Origin: Dicaeum eximium
Taxonomy: Eukaryota > Chordata > Aves > Passeriformes > Dicaeidae
Direction: 5' to 3'
Assembly: GCA_013396995.1 (NCBI GenBank)
Contig: VWZP01006690.1
Span: 1,992,174 to 2,056,173, forward strand
Length of the DNA: 64,000 nucleotides
The position numbers were made by a program, and so were the translations under genes. Every line of letters starts with the position of its first letter. Position 1 is the stretch's first letter. Below the pieces are notes generated by a model. It was given only the letters and a program-made list of their open reading frames with translations. It did not search any database and had not been told where the DNA came from. This document shows positions 13,330 through 24,012 of the stretch, in pieces.

Positions 13330-13560
13330 TGCTAACACTTGTTAAAAAGAGCAAAAACTGCAAGGAGTTTAATGCTTAATGTGAATTAACTCAGCCGTGT
13401 GTATTCTACAGCCAAAGCCACAGAAATGGCCATCTAAATTGATTCCTGAGCTGGTAGACCTGCAGCAGATTTGCAAATGATAATGAATATATTAATAGAT
13501 ACTTTCACTAATTTCACTAATGACCAATTTTAACGAGAAATTTGGATTTGTAGATGAACA
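13330..13560. other. candidate conserved non-coding element
   Basis: AT-rich block with several homeodomain-type cores (TTAAT, ATTAAC, ATTAAT), a TTTGCAAATGATAATGA stretch resembling a POU-site neighbourhood, and a few retained CpGs in otherwise CpG-poor sequence. No frame, no repeat. Function is inferred from motif density only. Confidence 0.22.
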
Positions 13561-13835
13561 GAAACATTGCCATTCCATCATCTGTACACGTGCAAGGAAT
13601 TCCACATCCCATGCCAGAGACTGAGCCAGCCACAGCTCAGACTGATCCCTGCAAGCCCAGGGCAGCACAAAGGGTCACTCCCTGCCCTCATCAAGCACCT
13701 TCAAGACTCATGTCTTGCAAAATGCAGCTTGGCTCTGCAAAATGCATCTCTGTCAGATTTAGGATGGGGTGACGAATGGTGTGGGCTTGTGGTGCTGCTG
13801 AGGAAGAAATCACACACAAACCAAGCCCAAAGAGC

Positions 13836-14012
13836 AACCCCTGAGTGACACTCCAGGGAGCTGTGGGACCCAGCAGTGTCCTGCTCCTCACAGGGACCAT
13901 CCCTGAGTGTGACACTCCAGGGAGCTGTGGGACCCAGCAGTGTCCTGCTCCTCACAGGGACCATCCCTGAGTGTGACACTCCAGGGGGCTGTGGGACCCA
14001 GCAGTGTCCTCA
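13836..14012. repeat. 64-bp minisatellite, about 2.6 copies
   Basis: Copies start at 13847, 13911 and 13975. The first two are identical over all 64 bp. The third differs at one base and stops about 36 bp in, with a 6-bp deletion relative to the unit before the match is lost. The unit is GC-rich and begins GACACTCCAGGGAGCTGTGG. Because 64 is not a multiple of 3, the reading frame changes in each copy, which produces the overlapping frames seen on both strands. Perfect copies imply recent duplication or ongoing homogenisation. Confidence 0.95.
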
Positions 14013-14981
14013 CACCATGCTGGGATGCTGCAGCAGCTGGACTCTGCCTTCCCACCTTCCTTCCTGGGGGAAAGAACCCCCCAGTGCCCTGGTGTGGCTG
14101 GGTCAGGGTTACTGAGCTGCAGGGAGGATGGGCTGTGCCAGGACACAGCTCCTCAGCCCCTGGCCCCACCAGCTGAGGCTCAGCCCCTTTTGCAGCCCAG
14201 CAGGTGAGGACATGCACACCCCTGGCAACCCAGCTGATCAGGGGCCAGGGGAAGGCTATCAGAACTGCTCTGGGGACTTCTGAAAAGAGCCTGGTACATG
14301 GCAACAGAGTGATCCTGCAGGCAGTCCCTTGATTCCTACAAAGCACTGTTAAAAAATCCCACCCAAACCACTTCCAGTGTCCGAGCCTGGCTTTGCCAGT
14401 AACCACACAGCCAGAAAAATATCCTGGCTGTTGTCCTTTCCTACCAATTTTAGTTTGGTCTTCCAGCACCACAAAGATTCTGTGGGCACCCAACACCTGG
14501 GTGAATGGAAAAATTATTCCAACAGCAACATTTGCTCTGGAGGCTTAAAGGTTTTCTTTTTTTCTAAATTTAATCTATCTTGCAACTAAAACAGCTTACC
14601 AGTGAATGCATGCAGAGACTCATTATCTCTGCCTCTGGCTTCAAAAGGCTCTGGAGGTTCCTTGGATCCATTCAACACCTCTTCCACTTTCAAGTGTCAC
14701 CACACATTATTCACTAACAGTAACATGAATCTCCAGACACAGCCTGTGTCTGATCTGTGTGACTACCAAATTTTTACTCCCTTTCTCTTCCCATCCTCTA
14801 TTCTGTATTTATATGTGTTAAGGTTTTTTATGCCCACCATAATTTGGTACATATTTGAATAATTGTGCCCTCCTGGGTTTTCTATAAACTATCCTTGAAA
14901 ATGTCCAGTATTTACTCCATTAGTGTGATTTGTCAGGAATCCTGACAACCACTGCAAGTTTTGAGAAAAAAGCAGGTAGAT
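14013..14981. other. unique non-coding sequence, no gene seen
   Basis: GC-rich to about 14230, then AT-rich. A 202-codon minus frame at 13888-14496 covers part of the minisatellite and the GC-rich patch. It includes tandem peptide repeats created by the satellite and has no recognisable domain, so I do not call it a gene. Confidence 0.55.
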
Positions 14982-15130
14982 AGAATTTTAGAATAATTCA
15001 TGTTGGAAGGGACAACAAGAGGTCATCTAATCTGACCTTTCACTCAAAACAGGGTCAAAAAGGGGTTAGCAGGCTCATGCTTGTTCTGTGTTCATCAAGG
15101 AAAGGTTCAGACTATGAATACCTAGAGCTA
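14982..15130 (-). mobile_element. CR1 LINE 3' end (fragment)
   Basis: The segment opens with a diverged TAGAAT..TAGAAT terminal motif, then GTTGGAAGGGAC, ACAAGAGGTCATCTAATCTGACC and an AGGGTCA..GGTTAGCAGGCTC-like run. These are the reverse complement of a CR1 3' end, so the element lies on the minus strand with its 3' terminus at the left. It is 5'-truncated, as most CR1 copies are. The right-hand limit is approximate because similarity fades after about 15100. Confidence 0.8.
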
Positions 15131-17551
15131 CAACACTGAGTAACTCCTCTTGTCCCTCATGAGGAAATTCAATATTTCCTTTCCAGTGGAAAGCTATCCT
15201 AACTTTAGAAACTAAACATGTAGAATGGCTTGAAATGACACATGGGGAGCTTTCCTCCCTGTCCTTTGCAGATACCTGCCCAAGGAGCATCCAGCAGCAT
15301 GCCCTCCTCCACTGGATGAGAACTTAACCCAGCCATGAACTGCAGGAATTCTTCTGCTAACAGTTCATAGTGTCTTGGATATAAAATAAACTATTTATTA
15401 TGAAATAAAATAAAATAATGTCATTGCCTTTTGCTGACGTTATATCCATACAAAACCCATTTTAGCATTTTTTTTTTCTGCTTAGGCATCTGTCTGCACT
15501 TCTGTTTTGCAAATCCAAGTCCACACACAATTCTTCAAATTATTTAGACACTAGCATTACCCTACAGATAGCCAAAGCTGTGTTTTTCACATTTCCATGC
15601 AGGTTTCCATTTGTCACAGTCCCAGTGTTCAGTTTTAAAGCACCAGTGAAGCAGCTGCCCAGCAGGCTTTCACACAAATGCAGATTATGGTGCAAGCTTT
15701 CCCTGTGGCACCCCGTGGGAAAGAACTGCTGCAGAGGAGTGGTGGGGTCTCCTCTCTTCATTCTTCCCACATCCACCCCCGATATCATTCCTGTAACTGT
15801 GAAGCATAATACTATAAATCAGCACAGAATTTAGGCTTGACAGCTGTGCCATCTTGTTTTATGTATTACCCTGAGACACTTTCAGCAAATTTCAGTTTTA
15901 TGAAAAAAATTTTAAAATGTCCTTAGAGGCTTCATATATTGATCTAGTCACTTATATACATATTTTCTTTTAGGTAGGCTGTGGTCTGCTTTTTACCTTC
16001 CCAGTGAAATAGGTCAGTAACTAACTTCCTTTTAAGAGCAGGAGTAGTAAGGTTTATTTTCTCCCCACCCCCAGCATGATCTCAGTTTACCCAAGTGGGA
16101 CAGTGGCACACTTAGGGACACACACCATCCAAACACTACAGAGCAGTTCATGTGCACAAGCACAGGAAAGAAATCTCCCTCTAACATGAACTTCATCAGT
16201 TTTGGGTGTTCTTGGGTTCCAGAGAAACCATCCTGCTGCTTTCTGAGGCTGCTGCCCCCACCACAGCTGGGGATCCCCTGGGAAGGGTCCTGTACCTGTT
16301 CTCAGGCACTGGAGAGGAACGTGAGGCTGGCTGGGACTGCACCATGCTAAAGGTGCTTGTTGATGCTGCAAGGACCTGACTTCTTTCCTGTTATCTGCAT
16401 GGACTCCCTATTTTCCCAGACCAGCACCACGACAGAAATTTGATCATAGAGTATCTTTCAGTGCAAGCAATTTCTACAAAGATGGAATATATTTCTAATA
16501 AACTGCTGGAAGAGTAAATATTGAAAATCAGAAGGGATAACAAGCAGAGTCTAAATGCAAGTTTACACATGAGAAAGTTCAAGCTGTATTGGCTCCTGTT
16601 GCTGCAAAGTAGACCAAAGGAGATTTAGATAAGGGTAACTCTTCATGGGAACAGTACCAGAGTCAAGGGTGTGTAATAGAAAAGAATATTTTGACCTAAA
16701 AGACACCACAGAGTCTGCACTCCAACACTGTTAGAATTGTAACCTGTGAATGATAAAAATGTACTGAAAAATAACTATAACAAATATAATGAATGAGATC
16801 AGAAGAGATGCTTTGTGCTGGAAGATCTGACAGAATCGGATGGATGTCAAAATCCCCTCTAAAATAATCTATAGCAGGAAACCAAGCAGGGTGCAGGTAG
16901 CCCTGGAGAGGCTCTAGCAGACGTCTGTTCAATGAATTCTGTTGCACAGATGTTCCTTTGTAGTTCTCAAAAACCTTTAAGGCTCCTGGTCAGTAAGGAA
17001 GTTTGGAAAATATTCAAACTTCAGCTCTGCAGTGTCAGCATAAATTCCTGTCTGTGCTAACTAAAGCACAGTGCTAGGAAAAAAAGCAATTCTGTAAAAC
17101 AATGGGATGAAATCCTACCTTCATTCTTCCTGTATGATTTCCAGATCAAATATTTAATCCCCTCCCCAAAAGTTTCCTCCTGTAAGTGTTCCTTACTGGT
17201 ACCAGTGCAGATAACCCAGTTGCCTGGGAACTGTTTACAGCCACACAGGAGACCCAAAGCTTGATTCATGTGAAAGGAACAGAAACTTTCAAGTGAAAAA
17301 TACTCTTAAAAAGGGTGAGGAGAGGACAAGGAATGAATGATTAGCTACAAGGAGTCCTTAGTTCTGGGAAGACCTTAAAACCCAGACTGGCCTTTACAGC
17401 TGTCTGACTCAATGGGATATAACATTTGCACCAAGGTCTGGCTGCTTGGCTCAGCTCATTTAAACCAGACTGGAAAGGAGAGCTGAAATCTTGCAGCTTG
17501 CTTGCTCAGGGGAGGCTGGTAGTGTCTGTTTGAAAAAATTAAGCTTGGTTT
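15131..17551. other. unique non-coding sequence, no gene seen
   Basis: AT-rich unique DNA. A short AAATA-type simple sequence lies near 15400-15418. No splice-bounded exon, recognisable repeat or RNA gene was found. Confidence 0.55.
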
Positions 17552-17570
17552 AAAAAACAAACAAACAAAC
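17552..17570. repeat. (AAAC)n microsatellite
   Basis: About four AAAC units following a short A-run. Confidence 0.85.
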
Positions 17571-18289
17571 CTAGACCTCCAAATTGCCAGCAACGCTGGA
17601 AGTGTAACTGCACCTTGTCATTCCTGCTGCAAATTCTATTCTTTGATTTAGGATGTTACTGAGAATTTGTCACCAAATGCTGTCCTTGGCTACGGGTACA
17701 ATTTTCATTTGCTTTTGTATAAGTGGTATTTGTATGTCAGAGCTAAAAAATGACATCCTGAGGTGAGAGCTGAGGAGCCCACAGTGCCTTGGATCCCCTC
17801 AGTCCCCTCCCAAATGACAGCAAGACCACATTGTGGGGACAGAGGCATGTAAGTAATATCACATCTTGCAAGCCCACACAGTGGTGCATCTTCACATGAA
17901 TTCACACTGTACAGCAAGATTCATTATAAAAAGGAGCCAGCTAGCAGTAATGCATAATCTGCATTATGAAATCATGAGCCCTGACCACCTACAAAATGGG
18001 CTACTTTGGCTTAAGCAAACTGAATTACAAGTAAAATTAATGCACCTGCAAAGAAACAGTGAATATCCAAACACAGACAGCAAAGACAAACTGTCTGAGA
18101 GAGGAAAAGCTCAGAGGAATGCCTAAGAAAGCAATAAAAAAGCACATAAAATTTGCAAACCCCAAACATGTTCCCCCCTCCTTTCCCAACAAAATTCTTC
18201 TTGAAGATATTATGCATAAATAACTGTGCCTTGCAAGCCTTTCCAACAGATACAGGAACAGTCTCCATGACCTTTTATGGTTCTTTATA
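17571..18289. other. unique non-coding sequence, no gene seen
   Basis: Unique AT-rich sequence. Frames of 69-86 codons overlap on both strands without coding features. Confidence 0.55.
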
Positions 18290-18430
18290 ATCTTAGTCCA
18301 TTTTTCACTTTAGAGATGCCAAATAGCGTTTACCAACATGCAGTTACCTAACAATTGCCATACCTCATGAGTAAATCAATACAACATCTAATTGCAATTT
18401 TTTGCTTATATTACAACTAGTTAACAGAAA
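18290..18430. other. candidate conserved non-coding element
   Basis: AT-rich block containing AATAGCGTTTACC, an ACAATTGCC SOX/E-box-like word, TCTAATTGCAAT homeodomain-like sequence and CTAGTTAAC. It has no frame or repeat. Assignment is by composition and motif content only. Confidence 0.2.
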
Positions 18431-21400
18431 CTTGTTTGGAAAAGGTAGAAGCACATCCAGAAATGCATACAAAGCAGAGGTATTCAGCAGGCCTGGAAGA
18501 GATCAGACATGCAAGAAGAGGGCAGGCATTTGAAGTCAGAGATTTATATTGGATCAATTATTCCCAACTCCCTTTGACTATCTCAAATGGCAGAGGAATA
18601 CAGCCAAGTAATGGACAAAGCTTTCTTAAAATTCAAAGTCGGTCTTGATTTGTGTCTTATTTAGAATTTCTATATCCCAGCACAGTCCCTGTTATGTTGC
18701 AAGACTTCACAATTAGCAGCTTGCAAATGGAGATAAATCCTCTCTCCATCAATGTGCACATGTGCTGGTGTGGTGTGGGGAGTGAGACAGTATTTTAGTT
18801 GAGTCCTTCACTTTATGAAAATCCACACTGTTGTAAAATAGCAAAGCAGAATGAAATGGTACCGATTTCTGGACTCCCATTGCACACAGCAAGCATTGGA
18901 GGCCAAGAGGTTACCACGGTTTGGAGAGCTGGGAATGCAGCAAACAGAATTTCCACTGTCTTCACAAGAAGCACTAGTCAAGTGGGGTTTAGAGTTAATT
19001 TGATTTCCACCCATTAAAATTATATGTTCCACACAGAAGAGTCATAAAGTGCCCATAAAAGTAAGAGCACTTGCACACTGAATAACTTTGGCAGTGGGGT
19101 TGGCTCAGGGGTGAGGAGCAGCAGGCACAAGGGCAGCACAGGGTGCTCTCCCTGCCTGTGGCACAAGGGCTGTGGGGTCTGCAGTCCCCCCAAAAGTCAC
19201 CCTTGCTCCACTGTTCCATGTGAGCCCAGCAAAGCAGCACAGAGAACAGGACACAAACAACTACAAAAAGCAAGGGTGCTTGCTCTTCTTCCCCAAAATT
19301 GCCTGATCACAGCAGGCCAGGGGTGGGTTGTGGGGTGGGATGTGCTGTGAATGCTACCAGTGGCACACTCACTGCCACGTTCTTGAAAAGCAGCTGCTCT
19401 AAGGACCGTGTCTTCAGGTGATGTAAATCTGCTCAGCTGCATTGAGCCGTGGTAATTTACACCAGCTGAGGGATGGACCAAAGGCATTTATTAAGGCTGC
19501 AGTGTATTTAAGAACAAGCAAAGATCAATAGTCCAACAAATATTCATTTCACATCACTGCTTTTCAGAAGAGAGGTCAAATGGATCCTTACACATATTTT
19601 TTTTCCTCTAAAATTTCAAGCAGAGAGCAGAGAAAGTTGTTAATTAAATCCCCTTTGAAGGAAGCACTGGCAATGAAGAACAGGCAAAAGCTGGTACTGC
19701 ACAGAAGCTGCAGTTCTGGCTCACAGGTGGCATTAAGGGTTCTGAGAGAGCATGACTTATCCCTTGAACTGTCTTCTGGGAAGCCTGGCATCTCATCAGT
19801 GACAGGCCACTTGGAATGAGTGTAACAAATGAACAGCTCAGCATGTAGGTCCCCAAATAAACCAAACTGAACTCTGGACATGTAGAAATCAGTACCTTTC
19901 CCTGGTTACTTTTCATTTTAATGTACATGAATTCAGTGAGCTTTGTATTGGCATTGCTCTCTGCCTGGCTATAAGGAAGAAATATAAGGGGCATCGCAGG
20001 GAAAAATATTCTCACGAGGTTTCCACCCTAATTATGCAAACCCAAGACAATGTTAAGATTTTAATGAAATTTCTAAGTGTATTGACATTTTCAAATACAA
20101 CATGACAAGCCTGACTTTGGAAAGGGATGCAGTGATTCCTGGGGAGAGAGTGCACAGAGCCTACAACTGAGCAATCATGCCAGACCTTGGGACAATTTGT
20201 ATCAACAATGTGCCTCATCTGAATGACACAAGGAGTTATAACATCAGAATGTCTCCCTTAGTGAAGGAGAAAGAGAAGAAAGAACACCATATGCTGGGTA
20301 CTAGAAATCAGGGGTGTCAGTGATGGTAATTTCCTGAAACTATAATGAACATGTAAATGAAGATTTTAGGTCAGGCTGCACTCCAAAAGATGGAAAATTA
20401 TTTGTCTTGGAGGGTAATTTAAAATTTGTACCACCATATCACCACCAGAGTGCCGTGGTTTGCTGTGTTGATCTGTTCTCTCCATCCTCTTCAGAGCAGA
20501 GCCCAGGGATCTCTGCTCACAGTTTACAGCAGGGAAAAAAAAGCCATAGGGCTTTAAATTTTTAAGTTGGTGTTTTGAAAATACTGCTGTATGTATTAGG
20601 CTTCTCCTGCTTCAGAGGCCCTTTCCTGGAGAGTCTTCCAACAGGAATATCATTTACATCAGCAAGGCTTTTTGGCAGTTTTTCTTTTTTTCCTTTTTAT
20701 AACCATGTTGCAGTGAGACATCAGTTTAGGCAGCCAGCTCTGCAATAAAACTGACAACAGGTTTATTCTCCTGCTCCTCATGGGACCTATAGGAATTTTA
20801 GAAAAGAAAGCAGGAGGGAAGGAACAGCAAAAACATGTGCGTATGATCTGCTCTGTCCCAGCACACCAATTCTGCTGTTTCCAGAGTGATTCTCATTCTA
20901 AAATCCAACGTTTTTCTTATGTTTCATTAGATATTTATCCATTTGAATTACTCTGCAAAGGCAATATAATCAGAGCAGAGGTATTAGGAGGTCCTATCAA
21001 CTTCAGAGCTGCCAGGACTTTACCTTTGGGGTCAAACTGTCATTGTCCTTTTCTTGTCAAAGCCATGGAAACCACTGCGAAACACCAGTGCCCTGGAACA
21101 CTTCTGCCAGAGGGAATCCCCCAAAAAGCACGGAAAAGATTTTTCAAAGAAAAGCAAAAGGAACCCAGGCTCTTCAGATCATTGTGGAAGAAACTATTAT
21201 CTCAGAAGGAAGTTCCTGAACCCTGCCCTGGCTGCTGTGCCTGAAGTCACACAATTTCAGTTTCTGCTCCTCTTCCAGGAGGCACTGAGAGCAAAGAATT
21301 ATTTATTTTTGCACTGGCTGAACAAAGGGTAATTTTTTTGATGACAGAAGGGTGGTCCTCCCTCCCTCACCATCAGATAAATGTCTGAAACTCCTGAGCA

Positions 21401-21599
21401 TGCAAAGATGGTTCGGGCTCCCATTTAATCCTATTTTAACCCCATATGATTCTGCAACAGATAGTGGGGAAAAGAGCAGTGAGCACAACAGCCAAGAGGC
21501 TCCAAGTTGAACCAGCAGTCTGGGAAGGTGTCATGGCCTGCAGCCAGGGGTTTGTATCTCACAGATGAGCTGCCTGTGGTGCACACCAGCATGCTTGGA
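18431..21599. other. unique non-coding sequence, no gene seen
   Basis: Contains a GC-richer patch at 19080-19340 with overlapping frames, and a 154-codon plus frame at 20780-21244 that shows no domain and crosses AT-rich segments with irregular codon use. Nothing is recognisable as a gene or transposon. Confidence 0.5.
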
Positions 21600-21980
21600 C
21601 TAGACATGCTGATAGATGAGAAATTCCATCTTGATTTAATGGATTTAGTCCCAATAGTCTAGGACATAATTAATCTTTAACAAAGGATTAATCCATCTTT
21701 ACTACCTGGTATTTATAATTTCTAAACACTCACAGACAGTGTGTGTGTTGGGGGGTACAGACATATATTTATTTAGAGAAAAACGCTGTTTTATTGACAG
21801 GAACCATTTGCGGGTTTGCCGAGGCTCCAAAGTTTGTATCTCCTTGTCTACTCCATTAATTCCAGTTGCAAACAGAGGCTGTGCCCAGATGATGGCGCCT
21901 GCAAATCACGGATCCCTTGGAAATGATCATTAGGTAACTCATTCTGGCGGGTTACACATTGTGGGCTTTAGGGTTTATTG
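21600..21980. other. candidate conserved non-coding element
   Basis: Alternates ATTAAT/TTAATC homeodomain-type words (about 21630-21690) with a CpG-retaining core (about 21780-21950: AAACGCTG, TTGCGGG, GCCGAGG, ATGGCGCC, TCACGG, TGGCGGG). Retained CpGs in AT-rich unique DNA are unusual in this window and suggest either constraint or lack of methylation. A 64-codon frame at 21739-21933 lies inside but has no recognised homology. Confidence 0.3.
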
Positions 21981-23869
21981 CAGAGGAAAATAGAACTCTT
22001 ATTGTATTGCAACCCCTCAACCACCGAACCCCCAGACACTGCAACCCCTGCCTGCCTGTCCCCAGAAACCCTGGACTGTGTCATGGTGTTGTGTTAAATT
22101 AGCTTTTACAGCTCCCTTCCATTTGGGGAGTCGCAGCACCAGAATAAGATATAAGAAAATACAAAGGGTTTAGACTTAAGATTCTTCACCCCATGGGAAA
22201 TGCATAATTCAAGGTATTTGTAAATGGGTTTGTGATGTGCTGAAAAGCTGAACTGGAACAAAATAAATAAAGCCAAACAACCAGACCTGAGAATCCCAAT
22301 CCTTGATGGAAATCAGACAGGCAGGTTTAGACACATTTTTGAGGGGATTTGGGTCAGCTCACTGAAAGGCTGCTCTGGTCAGCAATAGTCTCACACCAGA
22401 ACGAAGCTCCGAGTGCTCTGTGCCAGGCAGGGACTGCCTTTTCTACAGGATAGCTTATGTTCATTTTGGGAGGGGGGAGAGAAATAAACCTATTGAGAAA
22501 ATAGCAGTCTGGAGGGAGACAAGATTAATTCTAAGTGAATCACACATGTTTCAGGGATTCAGGGTCTGCACAGAGCAGAGCAAAATTAAAAAGCTTCAGA
22601 CCTAGTGTCTGAAAATCAGCTCAGCAAAGCATTTGAGTTTGGCTGGTGTTTTCAGCAACCAGGATTCTCTCTGAGCATTAACTCAAATAGTTTGGGATAC
22701 CAGAACAGCCAGCATACAACAAACTGGTGAGAAAAATCCTGTTTCCTAATATGAAAATGTTTTATTTGAATTTTGTGATCATTGCTAATAGAGGTTCAGG
22801 TTTAACACACCATTTCCTCTAAATGTATGTGTTGAGATACATAAATGTTAATTCTGACCTTTGTCTACTAAGTACATCTAATTTTCCTCACATATTTCAG
22901 TCACCTACAACAAATTACCCATCCCTTCCAATTCTCTATGTTCAATGTCCTTTTAAAGATGCCCAGAAGAGGAAAGGGGAAAAAAAAAAGCTGAGGAGCA
23001 AAGATACGCCAAATTGATTTCAGATTTGGGAGCAATGCCACATTGTCTAGATTGTTCCTTTAGGAAAAAAAAAAAATCTCTAGACAGGAAAATAACAAAA
23101 CACTCCAAAACCAAACTTGTGAGCTTTCTTTTTTTTGTAAGGAGGACATTTCTAGAAGCTTTCACATTGGCTATTTGCCAGCCCACAGAAGTATCACTTT
23201 TCCTAGGTCTTGCTCAGCATTGAGAAATCACTAAATCCCATGAAGCTCAAATATCCCAAGTCTTCAACTTGAAGGTTCCACCAGCAGTTAACCATTAATA
23301 AAACCACTGGCAGCAGCTGAAGCTCAAACCCCTGTCAGAGCAGAGGAAGCAAGGCTCTGCATGCTCTGGGTCCCTTCTCCTCCCACCTTCCACAGCCCCT
23401 CTCTGTGGGATGGTTGGATCCTGGGCTGTGTCCCGTGGGAGGACACTCCTTGCCTTCCTTTGGGATCATGCTGGGAGCCTTGCTGGCAGCCCCAGCTCAG
23501 TGTTCTTCCTGTGGCTGAGCCTTCCCAGCTCTGGGAGCACCTCCTCAGCTCCTCAGAGGCCACCCAGCCATGGGTGACACACAACAAGTGAAGAAAATTC
23601 TCATGGTCTTGTCCACAGATGATTTCCAGTCTACATTCTAAGAAATCTCCTTTCTTTCTCAGCACAGCCTTGTGGCTCTTAGAGTGTGCTCAGGCTGGGA
23701 GCAGAGCAAGCATTTCCCAGCTTTCCTGGTTGGGGTGCAAACAGCATTCATGCTACATATGATTTTGGGTTCCAGACTTGGAGAGTTTTCTTCATATGCC
23801 TAGAATCAAGAATCTCAGCATACATGAAGAACAGTGGTTGGTTTAAGGAATTGTGAACAAGAGACAGCG
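21981..23869. other. unique non-coding sequence, no gene seen
   Basis: A C-rich stretch near 22015-22075, an A-run at about 22980-22989 and a further A-run near 23064-23076. The GC-rich patch at 23330-23600 gives frames on both strands (76 and 113 codons) without domains. Confidence 0.5.
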
Positions 23870-23980
23870 CAGATGGAATCATTAGGAATGACAAAACCAG
23901 GAGCATTTCCAGCTTTCTTCTGTGATGTTTGATTAATAATTACAGACAACTTTGATTAACGAAACCCTGTGCTTAAAGAT
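23870..23980. other. candidate conserved non-coding element
   Basis: Contains GAATCATTAGGAATGAC, TTTGATTAATAATTACAG and TTTGATTAACG, dense homeodomain/TCF-like words in unique sequence. It runs directly into a small tandem repeat. Function is inferred only. Confidence 0.2.
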
Positions 23981-24012
23981 TAACATGTTTTTATTCTAAC
24001 ATGTTTTTATCT
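23981..24012. repeat. 16-bp tandem duplication
   Basis: The unit TAACATGTTTTTATTC at 23981-23996 is followed directly by TAACATGTTTTTATCT at 23997-24012. The two copies share their first 14 bases. Confidence 0.9.

Noticed and set aside
13888..14496. 202-codon minus-strand open frame
   Set aside because: It runs through the 64-bp minisatellite and a GC-rich, stop-poor patch, has no domain, and its internal peptide repeats come from the satellite.
20780..21244. 154-codon plus-strand open frame
   Set aside because: No recognisable domain, irregular codon use across AT-rich sequence, no promoter or splice context.
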